In this document: positions 8,978-18,111 of the stretch, piece after piece
Position numbering within the stretch: the first letter of the stretch is position 1
Layout of the letters: every line of letters starts with the position of its first letter
Assembly (NCBI RefSeq): GCF_049847105.1
Contig: NZ_JBNCNS010000002.1
Location: 496,001-560,000 of the forward strand
DNA: 64,000 nucleotides
Direction: 5' to 3'
Source: Gordonia sp049847105
GTDB taxonomy: Bacteria > Actinomycetota > Actinomycetes > Mycobacteriales > Mycobacteriaceae
The notes under the pieces: model-generated
Told to the model about the DNA's origin: nothing
What the model saw: only the letters and a program-made list of their open reading frames with translations
The model's database searches: none
Program-made: the position numbers and the translations under genes

Positions 8978-10740
8978 GCGCGACGTCCACGCTGCCGTCC
9001 ACCTCGCCGGCACCGAAGACACCCGACGACGGCTATCGCTGGGTCGCCTTGTCGAACACCACCGCGGCGGTGTTCATGTCGGCGCTCGACGGGTCGATCG
9101 TGATCATCTCCCTGCCCGCGATCTTCCGGGGCATCGGCCTGGATCCGCTTGCGTCGGAGAACATCGGGTACCTGCTGTGGATGATCATGGGGTACCGCCT
9201 GGTGCAGGCGGTGGCGGTCACCACGTTGGGTCGGCTGGGCGACATGTTCGGCCGGGTGCGGATCTACAACGCGGGCTTCGCGGTGTTCACGGTGGCATCG
9301 ATCCTGTTGTCGTTCGACCCTTTTCACGCCTCGGCGGCCGCGACCTGGTTGATCGGCTGGCGCGTTCTCCAGGCCCTCGGCGGGTCGATGCTCACCGGCA
9401 ACTCGGCGGCCATCCTCACCGACGCCTTTCCTGCCGATCGTCGTGGTTTCGCCTTGGGCCTCAACCAGGTTGCCGCTCTCGCGGGTCAGCTCACCGGGTT
9501 GGTCCTCGGCGGCCTGCTGGCGGCGTGGGACTGGCGCGCAGTGTTCTGGGTGAACGTCCCGGTCGGCGTCTTCTTCACCTTGTGGGCCTATCTCAAACTC
9601 CGCGACAGCGGAGAACGCCACCCGGGCCGGATCGATTGGTGGGGTAACGGAACGTTCGCGATCGGACTGTCCGCGGTTCTCGTCGCCATCACGATCGGCC
9701 TGCAGCCCCACGGTGGGCACACGATGGGCTGGACCGCCCCGACCACGATCGCCCTGCTGGTGACCGGTGTGGTGCTGCTCGTTGCGTTCGTCATCATCGA
9801 GAAGCGCGTGGCCGACCCCATGATCGAGCTGGGTCTGTTCAAGATCCGTGCCTTCGCGGCCGGAAACGGGGCAGCCCTGTGCGCGTCGCTGGCACAGGGT
9901 GGGCTGCAGTTCATCCTGATCATCTGGCTGCAGGGGATCTGGTTGCCCCTGCACGGCTACGACTACGCAGACACCCCGCTGTGGGCGGGTATCTTCATGC
10001 TGCCGTTGACGCTTGGCTTCTTCGTGTCCGGTCCGCTCACCGGCGCGATGTCAGACCGATTCGGCGCGCGCGGATTCTCGACTGTCGGCATGGTGCTGTT
10101 CGGATCGAGCTTCGTCGGACTGATGTTCCTGCCGATCACCTTCCCGTACTGGGCGTTTGCTCTGTTGATCGCGCTGAACGGCGTGGGCACGGGGATGTTC
10201 GCCGCGCCCAACACCTCGTCGATCATGAGTAGCGTGCCGGCACGCTACCGCGGTGTCGCGTCGGGCATGCGCGCCACGTTCCAGAACTCCGGTACGGCGC
10301 TGTCGATCGGTGTCTTCTTCTCGCTCATGGTGGTCGGGCTCTCCGCGCATCTGCCCGAGGCGATGTCGGCCGGGCTCCAGCAGCAGGGGGTGTCGCCGGC
10401 CGTCGCGACCGATGTCGCGAACCTGCCGCCGGTGTCGTCGCTGTTCTCGGCCATGCTCGGCGTCAACCCGATCGATCACCTGCTCGCGGGAACGGGAACA
10501 CTCGACGGGCTCACGGCCGCGCAACGTGAGCACCTGACCGGGCACAGTTTCTTCCCGGATCTGCTCTCGGGGCCCTTCCACGATGGCCTTGTGGTGGTCT
10601 TCGCCGCCTCGATCGCACTCTCGATCTGCGCGGCAGTGGCGTCGGCACTGCGCGGCAAGCCGCCACAGAAGCAGGTGTCGCGGCCGGGGGATCGTGGGCC
10701 GCGGTCCGGAGACGCGGGCGTGGACCGTCACGGCATCTGA
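8974..10740 (+). CDS. DHA2-type (14-segment) MFS drug/proton antiporter
   Basis: 588 aa. The start ALSNTTAAVFMSALDGSIVIISLPAIF carries the D-x-x-I/V-x-x-x-LP motif of DHA2 exporters; motif A appears as GRLGDMFGRVRIY and motif C lies in the AALAGQLTGLVLGG segment. About 14 membrane helices are visible, with a hydrophilic loop near residue 490 (AGTGTLDGLTAAQREHL) and a basic tail. Co-translated with marR through the ATGA overlap; the pair is a regulator-pump cassette. Substrate unknown. The last 13 bases overlap the convergent HxlR gene. Confidence 0.9.
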   Translation: MSATSTLPSTSPAPKTPDDGYRWVALSNTTAAVFMSALDGSIVIISLPAIFRGIGLDPLASENIGYLLWMIMGYRLVQAVAVTTLGRLGDMFGRVRIYNAGFAVFTVASILLSFDPFHASAAATWLIGWRVLQALGGSMLTGNSAAILTDAFPADRRGFALGLNQVAALAGQLTGLVLGGLLAAWDWRAVFWVNVPVGVFFTLWAYLKLRDSGERHPGRIDWWGNGTFAIGLSAVLVAITIGLQPHGGHTMGWTAPTTIALLVTGVVLLVAFVIIEKRVADPMIELGLFKIRAFAAGNGAALCASLAQGGLQFILIIWLQGIWLPLHGYDYADTPLWAGIFMLPLTLGFFVSGPLTGAMSDRFGARGFSTVGMVLFGSSFVGLMFLPITFPYWAFALLIALNGVGTGMFAAPNTSSIMSSVPARYRGVASGMRATFQNSGTALSIGVFFSLMVVGLSAHLPEAMSAGLQQQGVSPAVATDVANLPPVSSLFSAMLGVNPIDHLLAGTGTLDGLTAAQREHLTGHSFFPDLLSGPFHDGLVVVFAASIALSICAAVASALRGKPPQKQVSRPGDRGPRSGDAGVDRHGI

Positions 10741-11141
10741 CGCCCTCGGCGCGATGCGGCCTCCCGGTCGCGCCTGGCGTCGTATTCGCGACGGTTCAGG
10801 TCGATGGCGTCGCTGTGCTCGGCCGCCCAATTGGCCAGCGCCACCGCATGAGGGAGCAGGGAGTCCGCAAGGCTGGTGAGTTCGTACTCGACCCGGGGCG
10901 GCACCTCCGCATACGCAGTGCGGGTGACCAGACCGTCACGTTCCAGCTTTCGCAGGGTCAGGGACAGCATCCGTTGAGAGATGCCGGGAACCAGCCGCTG
11001 CACCTCGGTGAATCTCAGCTGACGGTCGTGCAGGGTCGCGATGATGAGCAGTGCCCATTTGTCGGCGATCCGGTCGAGTAACCCTCGGACGGCCTGCCCC
11101 AGGTCGCCCCGGATCGAACAGAGGCGTTCGTCGTCGGCCAT
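10728..11141 (-). CDS. HxlR-family transcriptional regulator
   Basis: 137 aa from the ATG at 11141, preceded by AAGGAG (11148-11153 on the minus strand); an upstream extension has no RBS. HxlR winged helix: IADKWALLIIATLHDRQLRFTEVQRLVPGISQRMLSLTLRKLERDGLV, with wing RTAYAEVPPRVEYELT. A cysteine (Cys8, in ERLCSIR) sits before the fold, as in redox- or aldehyde-sensing HxlR/HypR proteins. It is divergent from the DoxX-like gene with a near-perfect palindrome between them, so it likely controls that gene and itself. Confidence 0.88.
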   Translation of the reverse strand: MADDERLCSIRGDLGQAVRGLLDRIADKWALLIIATLHDRQLRFTEVQRLVPGISQRMLSLTLRKLERDGLVTRTAYAEVPPRVEYELTSLADSLLPHAVALANWAAEHSDAIDLNRREYDARRDREAASRRGRQMP

Positions 11142-11212
11142 CGACAGCTCCTTGTGAGTGACGCACACGCGTGTGCCTTTTGCGCGGCGTCCGATTCTGA
11201 TCGACAATGCTG

Positions 11213-11233
11213 TTGCTTACAGATCGTAACCAA
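11213..11233. promoter_or_regulatory. Candidate HxlR operator
   Basis: Imperfect palindrome TTGCTTAC (11213-11220), 5-base spacer, GTAACCAA (11226-11233), matching at 7 of 8 positions. It lies between the divergent HxlR and DoxX-like genes and touches the AAGGAGG ribosome site of the latter, so binding would block its expression. Confidence 0.62.
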
Positions 11234-11244
11234 GGAGGACTCGC

Positions 11245-11610
11245 GTGATCGTTGCCTACTGGATCGTCGGCGCGATCCTGGCGCTGTTCTATCTGTACTC
11301 GGGCGGTATCAAAGTGGTGCGATCCCCGGACCAGCTCCGGCCGATGATGGGGTGGATCGACACCGTGCCGCTGGGCTTCGTGCGGATCATCGGCGTCCTG
11401 GAGGTGCTCGGCGCGCTCGGGCTGATCCTGCCGCCCGCCACGGGCATTGCCGCGGTCCTCGCGTCGGTGGCAGCTGTCGGACTCGTGCTGCTCCAGATCG
11501 GTGCCATCGCGCTGCATCTCCGTCGCGGCGAGGGTCGGCTCATCGGCTTGAACCTCGCCCTGGTCGCTGTCGCGGCGGTCGCTGCATGGCTGTCGACCGT
11601 GTGGTGGTGA
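11245..11610 (+). CDS. DoxX-like small membrane protein
   Basis: 121 aa, GTG start with a strong AAGGAGGA site six bases upstream. Four hydrophobic segments are visible, beginning YWIVGAILALFYLYSGGIKV, with RPMMGWIDTVP after the first, the pattern of DoxX-like (DUF4345-type) membrane proteins. Their biochemical role is poorly defined; some sit with redox enzymes. The divergent HxlR regulator suggests induction by a reactive compound. Confidence 0.75.
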   Translation: MIVAYWIVGAILALFYLYSGGIKVVRSPDQLRPMMGWIDTVPLGFVRIIGVLEVLGALGLILPPATGIAAVLASVAAVGLVLLQIGAIALHLRRGEGRLIGLNLALVAVAAVAAWLSTVWW

Positions 11611-11695
11611 GTAGCGGAGTCGGTGATCCGTGGTCGTCACCGCGCCGAGTGCCGTTAGCTGACAATGTGAACCGATTACATCGGCATCATGAATC

Positions 11696-12622
11696 ATGAG
11701 AATGACACGCGTCGTCCGCACCTTTCTGCACGGGGTGGCGACCGTGTCGGCGTTGGTGATGGCATTGTTGACCGCCACCGCGTGTGGCCGGGGGGCCGAG
11801 AACGAGAAGGAGCCCGAGTCCGTGCAGTCGCTCGTCGCGCGGGTGGTCAAGGCCTCGCCGGGTCGGGACGGGAGCTACACCCCGCCCTCGCGTGGCACCG
11901 CGCAGGCCGTGGCCGCAGGTGTCTCGGAGTTGCTGGACACCTGTGACGCTGATGTCGACTCGTACTATCTCGTGCCGGTGAAGGTGCCCCACAGCACGTC
12001 CGACGACCAGGAGTCGCCTGCTGTCAACGCCCTCGTCGAGCGGGGCGATCCGACGGCCGGGAACGGCCTGTACGTCGTGCGGGACTCGGCATCGCCGCTG
12101 ATCGTGCAGGCCCCACATCCCGTGGCCGACCAGAAGTCCGAATACATGGGTGCCCAGCTGTTCTCGGAAACCGATGCCCGACTGTTCATGATGGCCGGTG
12201 CCCACCGCACGGCCGGTGACGGCAGCGCCGACGTCGCTCATCGCAGCGACTCCACGTTCGCGGCGGTCAACGACGCGGTGGTGCAGAAGGGCATGACGGT
12301 CGTACAACTGCATGGATTCTCGTCCGAGAATCACGAACACTACGGTGATGTCGTGCTGTCGGACACCGTCGGCGATCCGTCCCCGACGCTTCGTCGGCTC
12401 GATGAAGATCTCGAGGACGAGGGATTCGACACCTGCATGTACGACGGGAAGAAGTGCAAGAAGCTCGCGGGCACCACCAACGTGCAGGCCATCGCGGCAC
12501 GTGCCCGCGGCGCGGCTTTCATCCACATCGAGGTCGACGCCGGCATCCGGGAGGACACGTCCAAGCGACGCAAGCTGATGCGCGTCATCGCAGAGTCGTT
12601 GCGGGCATCGGGTGTCGGATGA
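11696..12622 (+). CDS. Putative secreted lipoprotein, possible metal-dependent hydrolase
   Basis: 308 aa. Signal peptide with hydrophobic core VATVSALVMALLTATAC; Cys30 would be lipidated, but the box has Ala rather than Leu at -3. The mature part has scattered acidic and histidine motifs (QAPHPVADQKSEYMG, FMMAGAHR, VVQLHGF, FIHIEVDAG) spaced like the metal sites of N-formylglutamate-amidohydrolase or M14-type hydrolases, with two cysteines in DTCMYDGKKC that could pair. I do not recognise the family. It stands alone; the 180 bases after it hold nothing I can identify. Confidence 0.6.
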   Translation: MRMTRVVRTFLHGVATVSALVMALLTATACGRGAENEKEPESVQSLVARVVKASPGRDGSYTPPSRGTAQAVAAGVSELLDTCDADVDSYYLVPVKVPHSTSDDQESPAVNALVERGDPTAGNGLYVVRDSASPLIVQAPHPVADQKSEYMGAQLFSETDARLFMMAGAHRTAGDGSADVAHRSDSTFAAVNDAVVQKGMTVVQLHGFSSENHEHYGDVVLSDTVGDPSPTLRRLDEDLEDEGFDTCMYDGKKCKKLAGTTNVQAIAARARGAAFIHIEVDAGIREDTSKRRKLMRVIAESLRASGVG

Positions 12623-12802
12623 GGCCGAGACACCTTCTGCCGCAGGTGATCCGCATTCACTGGATGATCACCCGATGACCGCGACCCGGTAGCCGGCAGC
12701 GACTGCCTTCCGGCCGCGGCAACATCCGGTCATGTAGGTCAGCACCACGACGCGGCGCAGGACGTCCACAGTGGAAGGGTGGTCACTTCCCGCGCTGCGA
12801 GC

Positions 12803-14176
12803 TCACATCCGCGGTGCACGCCCCCTGGCGAGATCGACAAGGGACCTGAGGTCGACGGCGCGCGCGCGTCGACGGGCCGCCGCAGCCCGGTTGCCGGCGG
12901 GGACCAGGAGGCGCAGCGACCTCGGATGACTGCGGAACCGCAACGGTGTCGCGAGGTCCAGCGCTTCACCGTCGACGCCGACGAGTGTCCGTCCGCCGTA
13001 CGACCGGATCTCGAACGTCTCGGTCTCGAACTCGTGCCAGAACGGACTGGTCTTGCGTAGCCCGAGAGCGGATCTGGTCATCAGTCGGGCGGCCTCGGCA
13101 CCCGTCGAGGTGGAGATCGCGATGACGCCGAGCCGGCCGGTGTCCATCTCCCGGCGGGTGGCGGCATCGAGCGAGGCAGTCGCGGTGTACGGGTTGTTCG
13201 ACACCAGGATGACGAACGACCCGTCGACCTCGTCGCCGCCAGGGGAGGTGAACTGGAGGTCGAACGGCTCTGCGGTGCGGCCCAGCAGATCCGGCAGCAT
13301 CGCGGCGAACGTCTGCGCTTTCTCCGCCCGATACGAGCTCTCGTGCACGACCGTCGCGTAGACGCCCAGTGAGACGTTGTTGACGAACAGACGATCGTTG
13401 ACAGTCGCATAGTCGACCCGCCGTTCCACGGCATCCCGGAACGCCCGCAGACCTGCCTTCGGGTCGTTGCGGTCGAGCCCGAGGTCCAGGGCGAAGTGAT
13501 TGCGGGTGCCCGCACTGACGCAGACGAACGGCAGTCCGTTCTCGACGGCAACCGATGCGACCAGGGCCTGCGATCCGTCGCCGCCGGCCATGCCGAGGCA
13601 GTCGGCACCGCGCGCCACGGCGTCCCGGGCGAGTTGCTCGAGATCGTCGTCGGGACCGAGGACGAGCGCTTCGACGCCCAGCTCCCTTGCCGCGGAAACG
13701 ATGCCGAATCTTTCGACCTTTCCGTCGCCGGACCTGGGATTGCAGATCAGCACCGGCTTCGCCGGGCGCCTCGTCGCCCTTGTCCGATCGAGGGCGTGCA
13801 GATCCGGGGCCAGCGCATATCGGGCGCATCCCGTGGCCACAGCCAGCACCGCGCCGGCCGTGAGCAGTCGAACCGCCACCGTTGTGGGATCGGCCAGCGC
13901 CTGCGTCAATCCAATGGCGATGACGGCCATGCCCACGGCGACCGCGATCGCCCCACCGACCCGGCGTACGGCCCGCTCGGTGATGACCCACCACGCACCG
14001 GCGATGGCGATGCCGAAGCCGAGGAGGCCGATCACCACATCGATCCCTCGGGTGATCAGGAACAGCGCCACCACCACGGCCATCAGGGCGACGCCGGTGA
14101 GAGCGATGGCGGCGCTGAGGCGGCGGTCGAGCCCCGGCACCGGGGCAGGGCTGGACTGCCCGGGAGTGGCCTGCAT
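12803..14176 (-). CDS. Diacylglycerol-kinase-family lipid kinase with membrane N terminus
   Basis: 457 aa from the ATG at 14176 (the frame stays open upstream, but as basic low-complexity shadow sequence). Residues ~18-125 form four hydrophobic segments. From ~140 a DAGK catalytic domain is clear: ICNPRSGDGK, the GMAGGDGSQALVAS nucleotide loop, and SAGTRNHFALDLGLD; the C-terminal half has the beta-sandwich with NNVSLGVYA and VGVDGEALDL. Family members phosphorylate diacylglycerol or other lipid alcohols. The fused membrane region suggests action at the membrane. It is followed upstream (18 bases) by the Ddn-like gene on the same strand, so the two are probably co-transcribed. Confidence 0.85.
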   Translation of the reverse strand: MQATPGQSSPAPVPGLDRRLSAAIALTGVALMAVVVALFLITRGIDVVIGLLGFGIAIAGAWWVITERAVRRVGGAIAVAVGMAVIAIGLTQALADPTTVAVRLLTAGAVLAVATGCARYALAPDLHALDRTRATRRPAKPVLICNPRSGDGKVERFGIVSAARELGVEALVLGPDDDLEQLARDAVARGADCLGMAGGDGSQALVASVAVENGLPFVCVSAGTRNHFALDLGLDRNDPKAGLRAFRDAVERRVDYATVNDRLFVNNVSLGVYATVVHESSYRAEKAQTFAAMLPDLLGRTAEPFDLQFTSPGGDEVDGSFVILVSNNPYTATASLDAATRREMDTGRLGVIAISTSTGAEAARLMTRSALGLRKTSPFWHEFETETFEIRSYGGRTLVGVDGEALDLATPLRFRSHPRSLRLLVPAGNRAAAARRRARAVDLRSLVDLARGRAPRM

Positions 14177-14193
14177 GTGTCGTGTCCCGCCGC

Positions 14194-14661
14194 TCAGCGC
14201 GGGGTCAGGAGGAAGGAGCGCGCTCCGGCGTTGAATGCGGTGTGCAGATCGTCCGGATTCGGCGTGCCGTCGGAGTCCATGCCGATCTTGTTGAACGAGG
14301 CGAACTGCTTGTTGTCGCGACAGATGACGTCGTAGTGCTCGACGACGCTCGGCTCGTCGGTGAACGCCTCGACATCTGTGGGCCGCCGTCGGCCCAGCAG
14401 TCGGATCTCTACCGGTTCGCCGGTTCTCAGGTTCTTGCCCCACGGGAACGGCGTGCCGATCAACAACTTCTCGCCGTGGGATGTGTAGGCGACCGGCACG
14501 GAGTAGTGCTTACCGGATTTTCGCCCGACGACGTATACGGTGACCAGACGTCGGCCGATACCGCGGCTGATCACCGGTGTGGCCAGCAAAGTACGGACGA
14601 TGCGGTTGGTCACGCGCTGCAACTTCATCGTCTGCGGCCGTTGGGATGTCGGTCCCGTCAC
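14194..14661 (-). CDS. Deazaflavin (F420)-dependent nitroreductase-family protein, Ddn-like
   Basis: 155 aa. LVTVYVVGRKSGKHYSVPVAY is the beta-barrel signature of the actinobacterial Ddn/FDOR-B group, followed by LLIGTPFPWGKNLRTGEPVEIRL. These split-barrel proteins bind cofactor F420 (or lipids and other flavins) and reduce quinones and similar compounds at the membrane. The first gene of a minus-strand pair with the lipid kinase. The 243 bases upstream, shared with ehuB, contain no other gene. Confidence 0.82.
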   Translation of the reverse strand: MTGPTSQRPQTMKLQRVTNRIVRTLLATPVISRGIGRRLVTVYVVGRKSGKHYSVPVAYTSHGEKLLIGTPFPWGKNLRTGEPVEIRLLGRRRPTDVEAFTDEPSVVEHYDVICRDNKQFASFNKIGMDSDGTPNPDDLHTAFNAGARSFLLTPR

Positions 14662-14904
14662 GCCTGCAACGCTACACCCTACGTCTGGCGGGGCAGGCCG
14701 GGAAGTGATTTCGTGACATGAACATCATCTTCACCAACGTGTCGTGGGATTTGAGGCGGAAGCGGCGCCATTCTCGTGTTAGTTTCACAAGCGTAGGAAA
14801 TCGAACAAGGTGGATAAGTCGGTCGGAAGTGCGTATACCCGTGAAATCGTTCTTCAGCGACGCGCGGGCAGGGTCTTTCCGGTCGCGATCGGAAGGCTGA
14901 GTCC

Positions 14905-15801
14905 ATGACACTCTCGGTATTGAGAAAGTCTGTAAATCGCAGGGCGGCAACCATGTTGGCTGTCAGCGCACTGGTCGCGGCAAGTCTCGCGGCATGTTCG
15001 TCCACCGATTCGGGTGGTGATTCGAACCTCTTGGAGTCGTTGCGTGAAAAGGGCGCGGTGACTGTCGGTTTCGCCGGTGAGGCACCGTATTCATTTGAGG
15101 AGAACGGGCAGCTGACAGGCGCGACCGTGGCGCTGCACCGGGAAATATTCCACAACCTGGGGATCAATGAGGTCAAAGGCGTGAATGCGGACTTCGGGGC
15201 CTTGATCCCAGGCCTGCAGGCCAACCGTTTCGACGTGGTGAGTGCGGGTATGTCGATCCTCCCCGAGCGCTGCAAGCAGGCCGCGTTCAGTGATCCCGAG
15301 TTCAACTACACCACGGCCCTGATGGTGAACAAGGGCAACCCGAAGGGCCTGACCGATATGCAGTCGGTGGCAAGTAGCGGTGCGCGCCTCGCCACGATGA
15401 CCGGTGCGATCGAATCCGATTACGCGAAGAGTCTGGGCATCTCGAGCATGCAGGTGGCGACGCCTCAGGACGGGATGGATGCGGTCACCTCCGGTCGCGC
15501 CGACGTGTTCGCGCTGACCGGGATCTCGCTCAACTGGATGAAGAAGAACAATCCGGAAGCACCGGTCGACGTCACACCGTCCTTCGTCGCCGTCATCGAC
15601 GGGAAGCCCCAAGTCGGGGCAGGCGGCACGGTCTTCCGCACCAACGACAAGGAATTGCTCGATGCCTACAACGTCGAGCTCAAGAAGATCACGTCCGATC
15701 CGCAGAAGTACCTGTCGATCGTCGGGAAGTTCGGGTTCACCGAAAAGGAGCTGCCGGATCCGAAGCTGACCACGGCCGACCTGTGCGCGGGAAACATCTG
15801 A
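14905..15801 (+). CDS. ehuB: Ectoine/hydroxyectoine ABC transporter, substrate-binding lipoprotein
   Basis: 298 aa. Signal peptide ending in the lipobox SLAAC with Cys31 as the lipid anchor. A family-3 solute-binding fold follows: VGFAGEAPYSFEENGQLTGATVALHREI, then FGALIPGLQANRFDVVSAGMSILPERC, and DGMDAVTSGRADVFALTG. The Ser-Ile-x-Pro-x-Arg-Cys string and the gene order B-C-D-A are those of Ehu systems, which take up ectoine or hydroxyectoine as osmolyte or nutrient. First gene of a four-gene operon; 20 bases precede ehuC. Substrate is inferred from likeness and order. Confidence 0.84.
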   Translation: MTLSVLRKSVNRRAATMLAVSALVAASLAACSSTDSGGDSNLLESLREKGAVTVGFAGEAPYSFEENGQLTGATVALHREIFHNLGINEVKGVNADFGALIPGLQANRFDVVSAGMSILPERCKQAAFSDPEFNYTTALMVNKGNPKGLTDMQSVASSGARLATMTGAIESDYAKSLGISSMQVATPQDGMDAVTSGRADVFALTGISLNWMKKNNPEAPVDVTPSFVAVIDGKPQVGAGGTVFRTNDKELLDAYNVELKKITSDPQKYLSIVGKFGFTEKELPDPKLTTADLCAGNI

Positions 15802-15821
15802 GGATGGTCGAGTAGCCGACT

Positions 15822-16553
15822 GTGGGAGACAACTTCGAAGCCTTCCTGGATGCGTGGCCGCGCATCCAGGAAGGCATTCTCACCACCCTCTACCTGACCC
15901 TCGGTGGCGCTGCGCTGGCGTTTGTGCTCGCCCTGCTGCTGGGCGTCGCAGCGGGGTCACGTCATCTCGCGATCCGGGGAACCGCCCGCGTGATCGTCGA
16001 GTTCTTCAGGGGCACATCGCTCTTGGTGCAGCTGTTCTGGTTGTTCTACGTGTTGCCGCTGTTCGGATTCCAACTCGAACCGATGTTCTGCGGGATACTG
16101 GCGTTGGGCCTCAACTACGGTGCCTACGGTGCCGAGGTGGTCCGAGGGTCGTTGGCGGCGGTCCCGGCTCCGCAATGGGAAGCCGCTGTGGCCCTGAACT
16201 TCTCGTCGTGGCAACGTCTGTACCGGATCGTCTTCCCACAGGCGTGGGCGCAGATGATCCCGCCGTTGACCAATCTCCTGATCCAGTTGCTCAAGGGGAG
16301 CGCGCTTGCGAGTTTCATCTTGCTGCAGGATCTGACCTATCAGATCGAGCAGTTGCGGAGAGGGACGGGCGACACCATCTTCTCTTTCGGGGTCGGCCTG
16401 GTGTTGTATTTCTGCATTGCCTACGTGCTGACCCTCGTCATGAACCTGTTGGAAGTCCGCGCCAAGTCGCGACTGGGGGTGGGGCCGTCGATGCGCGAAG
16501 TGCTGAGCCTACGTCCTGAGAAGATCTCCGAGTCCGTGGGAGTCGGCCGATGA
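15822..16553 (+). CDS. ehuC: Ectoine ABC transporter permease
   Basis: 243 aa, GTG start. Five or so membrane helices with the polar amino-acid permease (HisM-type) pattern: ITTLYLTLGGAALAF at the start, VEFFRGTSLLVQLFWLFYVLP, and the EAA loop AVPAPQWEAAVALNFSSWQRLYRIVFPQA, which contacts the ATPase. It overlaps ehuD by four bases (ATGA), so the two permease subunits are made in step. Confidence 0.84.
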   Translation: MGDNFEAFLDAWPRIQEGILTTLYLTLGGAALAFVLALLLGVAAGSRHLAIRGTARVIVEFFRGTSLLVQLFWLFYVLPLFGFQLEPMFCGILALGLNYGAYGAEVVRGSLAAVPAPQWEAAVALNFSSWQRLYRIVFPQAWAQMIPPLTNLLIQLLKGSALASFILLQDLTYQIEQLRRGTGDTIFSFGVGLVLYFCIAYVLTLVMNLLEVRAKSRLGVGPSMREVLSLRPEKISESVGVGR

Positions 16554-17194
16554 ACGTCACCTGGAGTTGGCAACGCGCGGCAGATTGTCTTCCGGTCCTC
16601 CTGGAGGGATTCAAGATCACCCTGCTGGCAACCGTTCTGGGGTTCCTCATTGCGGCGGTTCTGGGGTTGGCGATCGCAATCGTGCGACGTGCCGGGCCGC
16701 GAGTGGTCACGGTACCGGTGCGCATGATCAGCGAGTTCATCCGGCTGACGCCCCTCGTGGTGCAGCTGCTGTTCGCCTATTACCTGCTCCCGCAGTTCTC
16801 GGCTCTGCAGATCGGCATCACAGTGCTGGGAATCCACTACTCGACGTACATGGCCGAGGTGTACCGCGCCGGCATCGACGGGGTGCCGAAGGGCCAGTGG
16901 GAGGCGGCGCATGCACTGTCGCTTCCCATGGCGAGGACCTGGCGAGCCGTCATCCTCCCGCAGGCGATTCGCAGCACCACGCCGGCGCTGGGCAACTATG
17001 CGATCTCCATGTTCAAGGACACCCCGTTCCTGTTCGCCATCACGGTGGTCGAGATGGTCACCGCGGCTCAGCAGTATGGTGCGCGAACCTTTCAGTATCT
17101 GGAACCCATCACGATCGCCGGGGTGATATTCCTGGTCGCGAGCTACCCGACATCGATCCTCATCCGAAAAGTGGAGAAGTCCCTTGCCTACTGA
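16550..17194 (+). CDS. ehuD: Ectoine ABC transporter permease
   Basis: 214 aa. Second HisM-type permease: GFKITLLATVLGFLIAAVLGL, ISEFIRLTPLVVQLLFAYYLLP, and the EAA loop GVPKGQWEAAHALSLPMARTW. It forms the membrane channel with EhuC. Starts inside the ehuC stop and overlaps ehuA by 11 bases. Confidence 0.84.
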   Translation: MNVTWSWQRAADCLPVLLEGFKITLLATVLGFLIAAVLGLAIAIVRRAGPRVVTVPVRMISEFIRLTPLVVQLLFAYYLLPQFSALQIGITVLGIHYSTYMAEVYRAGIDGVPKGQWEAAHALSLPMARTWRAVILPQAIRSTTPALGNYAISMFKDTPFLFAITVVEMVTAAQQYGARTFQYLEPITIAGVIFLVASYPTSILIRKVEKSLAY

Positions 17195-18008
17195 CGAGCA
17201 ACCATCACCCCCGACGACCGGGCCGCGGTCGGGGGACGACGGGGCGATGGTGGTATTCGACCAGGTGGTCAAGAAGTTCGGTGATCACGTCGTGCTCGAT
17301 CATCTCGACTTCACGGTGCAGCGCGGTGAGCGCGTCGCATTGATCGGCCCGAGCGGTTCGGGCAAGACGACGATCCTGCGCCTCCTGATGACGCTCGAAC
17401 CGTGCAATGGCGGGGTGATCTGGGTCGAGGGCGAGCCGCTCACGCATCAGTACAAGGGCGACAAGCTGGTGAAGGCGACGCCCAAGCATCAGCGAGCTGC
17501 CCGGTCGAAGATCGGGATGGTCTTTCAGCAATTCAATCTGTTCCCGAACATGACTGTGCTGCAGAACATCACCGAGGCGCCGATCCACGTGCTCGGGAAG
17601 AGCAAAGGAGAGGCCACTTCCCGGGCCCGCGAGCTGTTGAAGACGGTTGGCCTGCAGGACAAGGAAGACGCCCACCCGACCACGCTCTCCGGCGGACAGC
17701 AGCAGCGCGTCGCAATTGCGCGGGCACTGGCGATGGACCCCGACATCCTGCTCCTCGACGAGGTGACCTCCGCGCTCGACCCGGAACTCGTGGCCGATGT
17801 CCTCGGCGTTCTCCGTGCGATCGCGGAGTCCACCGACATCACCATGCTGATCGTCACCCATGAGATGGGGTTTGCCCGCGACGTGGCCGATCGGGTCCTG
17901 GTCTTCGACGCGGGCAAGATCGTGGAGGCGGGTTCGCCCGAGGCCATCTTCACCGATCCGCAGGAAGAGCGCACGAAGACGTTCTTGAAGGCTGTCCTGT
18001 CGCACTGA
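17184..18008 (+). CDS. ehuA: Ectoine ABC transporter ATPase
   Basis: 274 aa. Complete ABC ATPase: Walker A GPSGSGKTT, Q-loop VFQQFNLFPNMTV, signature LSGGQQQRVAIARALA, Walker B ILLLDEVTSALD, H-loop VTHEMGF. It carries an unusual acidic/proline leader of ~25 residues (TDEQPSPPTTGPRSGDDG) before the fold. It is closest in pattern to polar amino-acid/ectoine importers. Last gene of the operon, with cyanase 103 bases further on. Confidence 0.85.
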   Translation: MPTDEQPSPPTTGPRSGDDGAMVVFDQVVKKFGDHVVLDHLDFTVQRGERVALIGPSGSGKTTILRLLMTLEPCNGGVIWVEGEPLTHQYKGDKLVKATPKHQRAARSKIGMVFQQFNLFPNMTVLQNITEAPIHVLGKSKGEATSRARELLKTVGLQDKEDAHPTTLSGGQQQRVAIARALAMDPDILLLDEVTSALDPELVADVLGVLRAIAESTDITMLIVTHEMGFARDVADRVLVFDAGKIVEAGSPEAIFTDPQEERTKTFLKAVLSH

Positions 18009-18111
18009 TCCGGTCACGATCGTGCGGGACGCCCTCGCCGGTTCCGGATGGACACCCCGGACCCGATGTGGTCAAGGTGGTGCGGTCCATCCGAATCGTC
18101 GAGGAGCTCCG

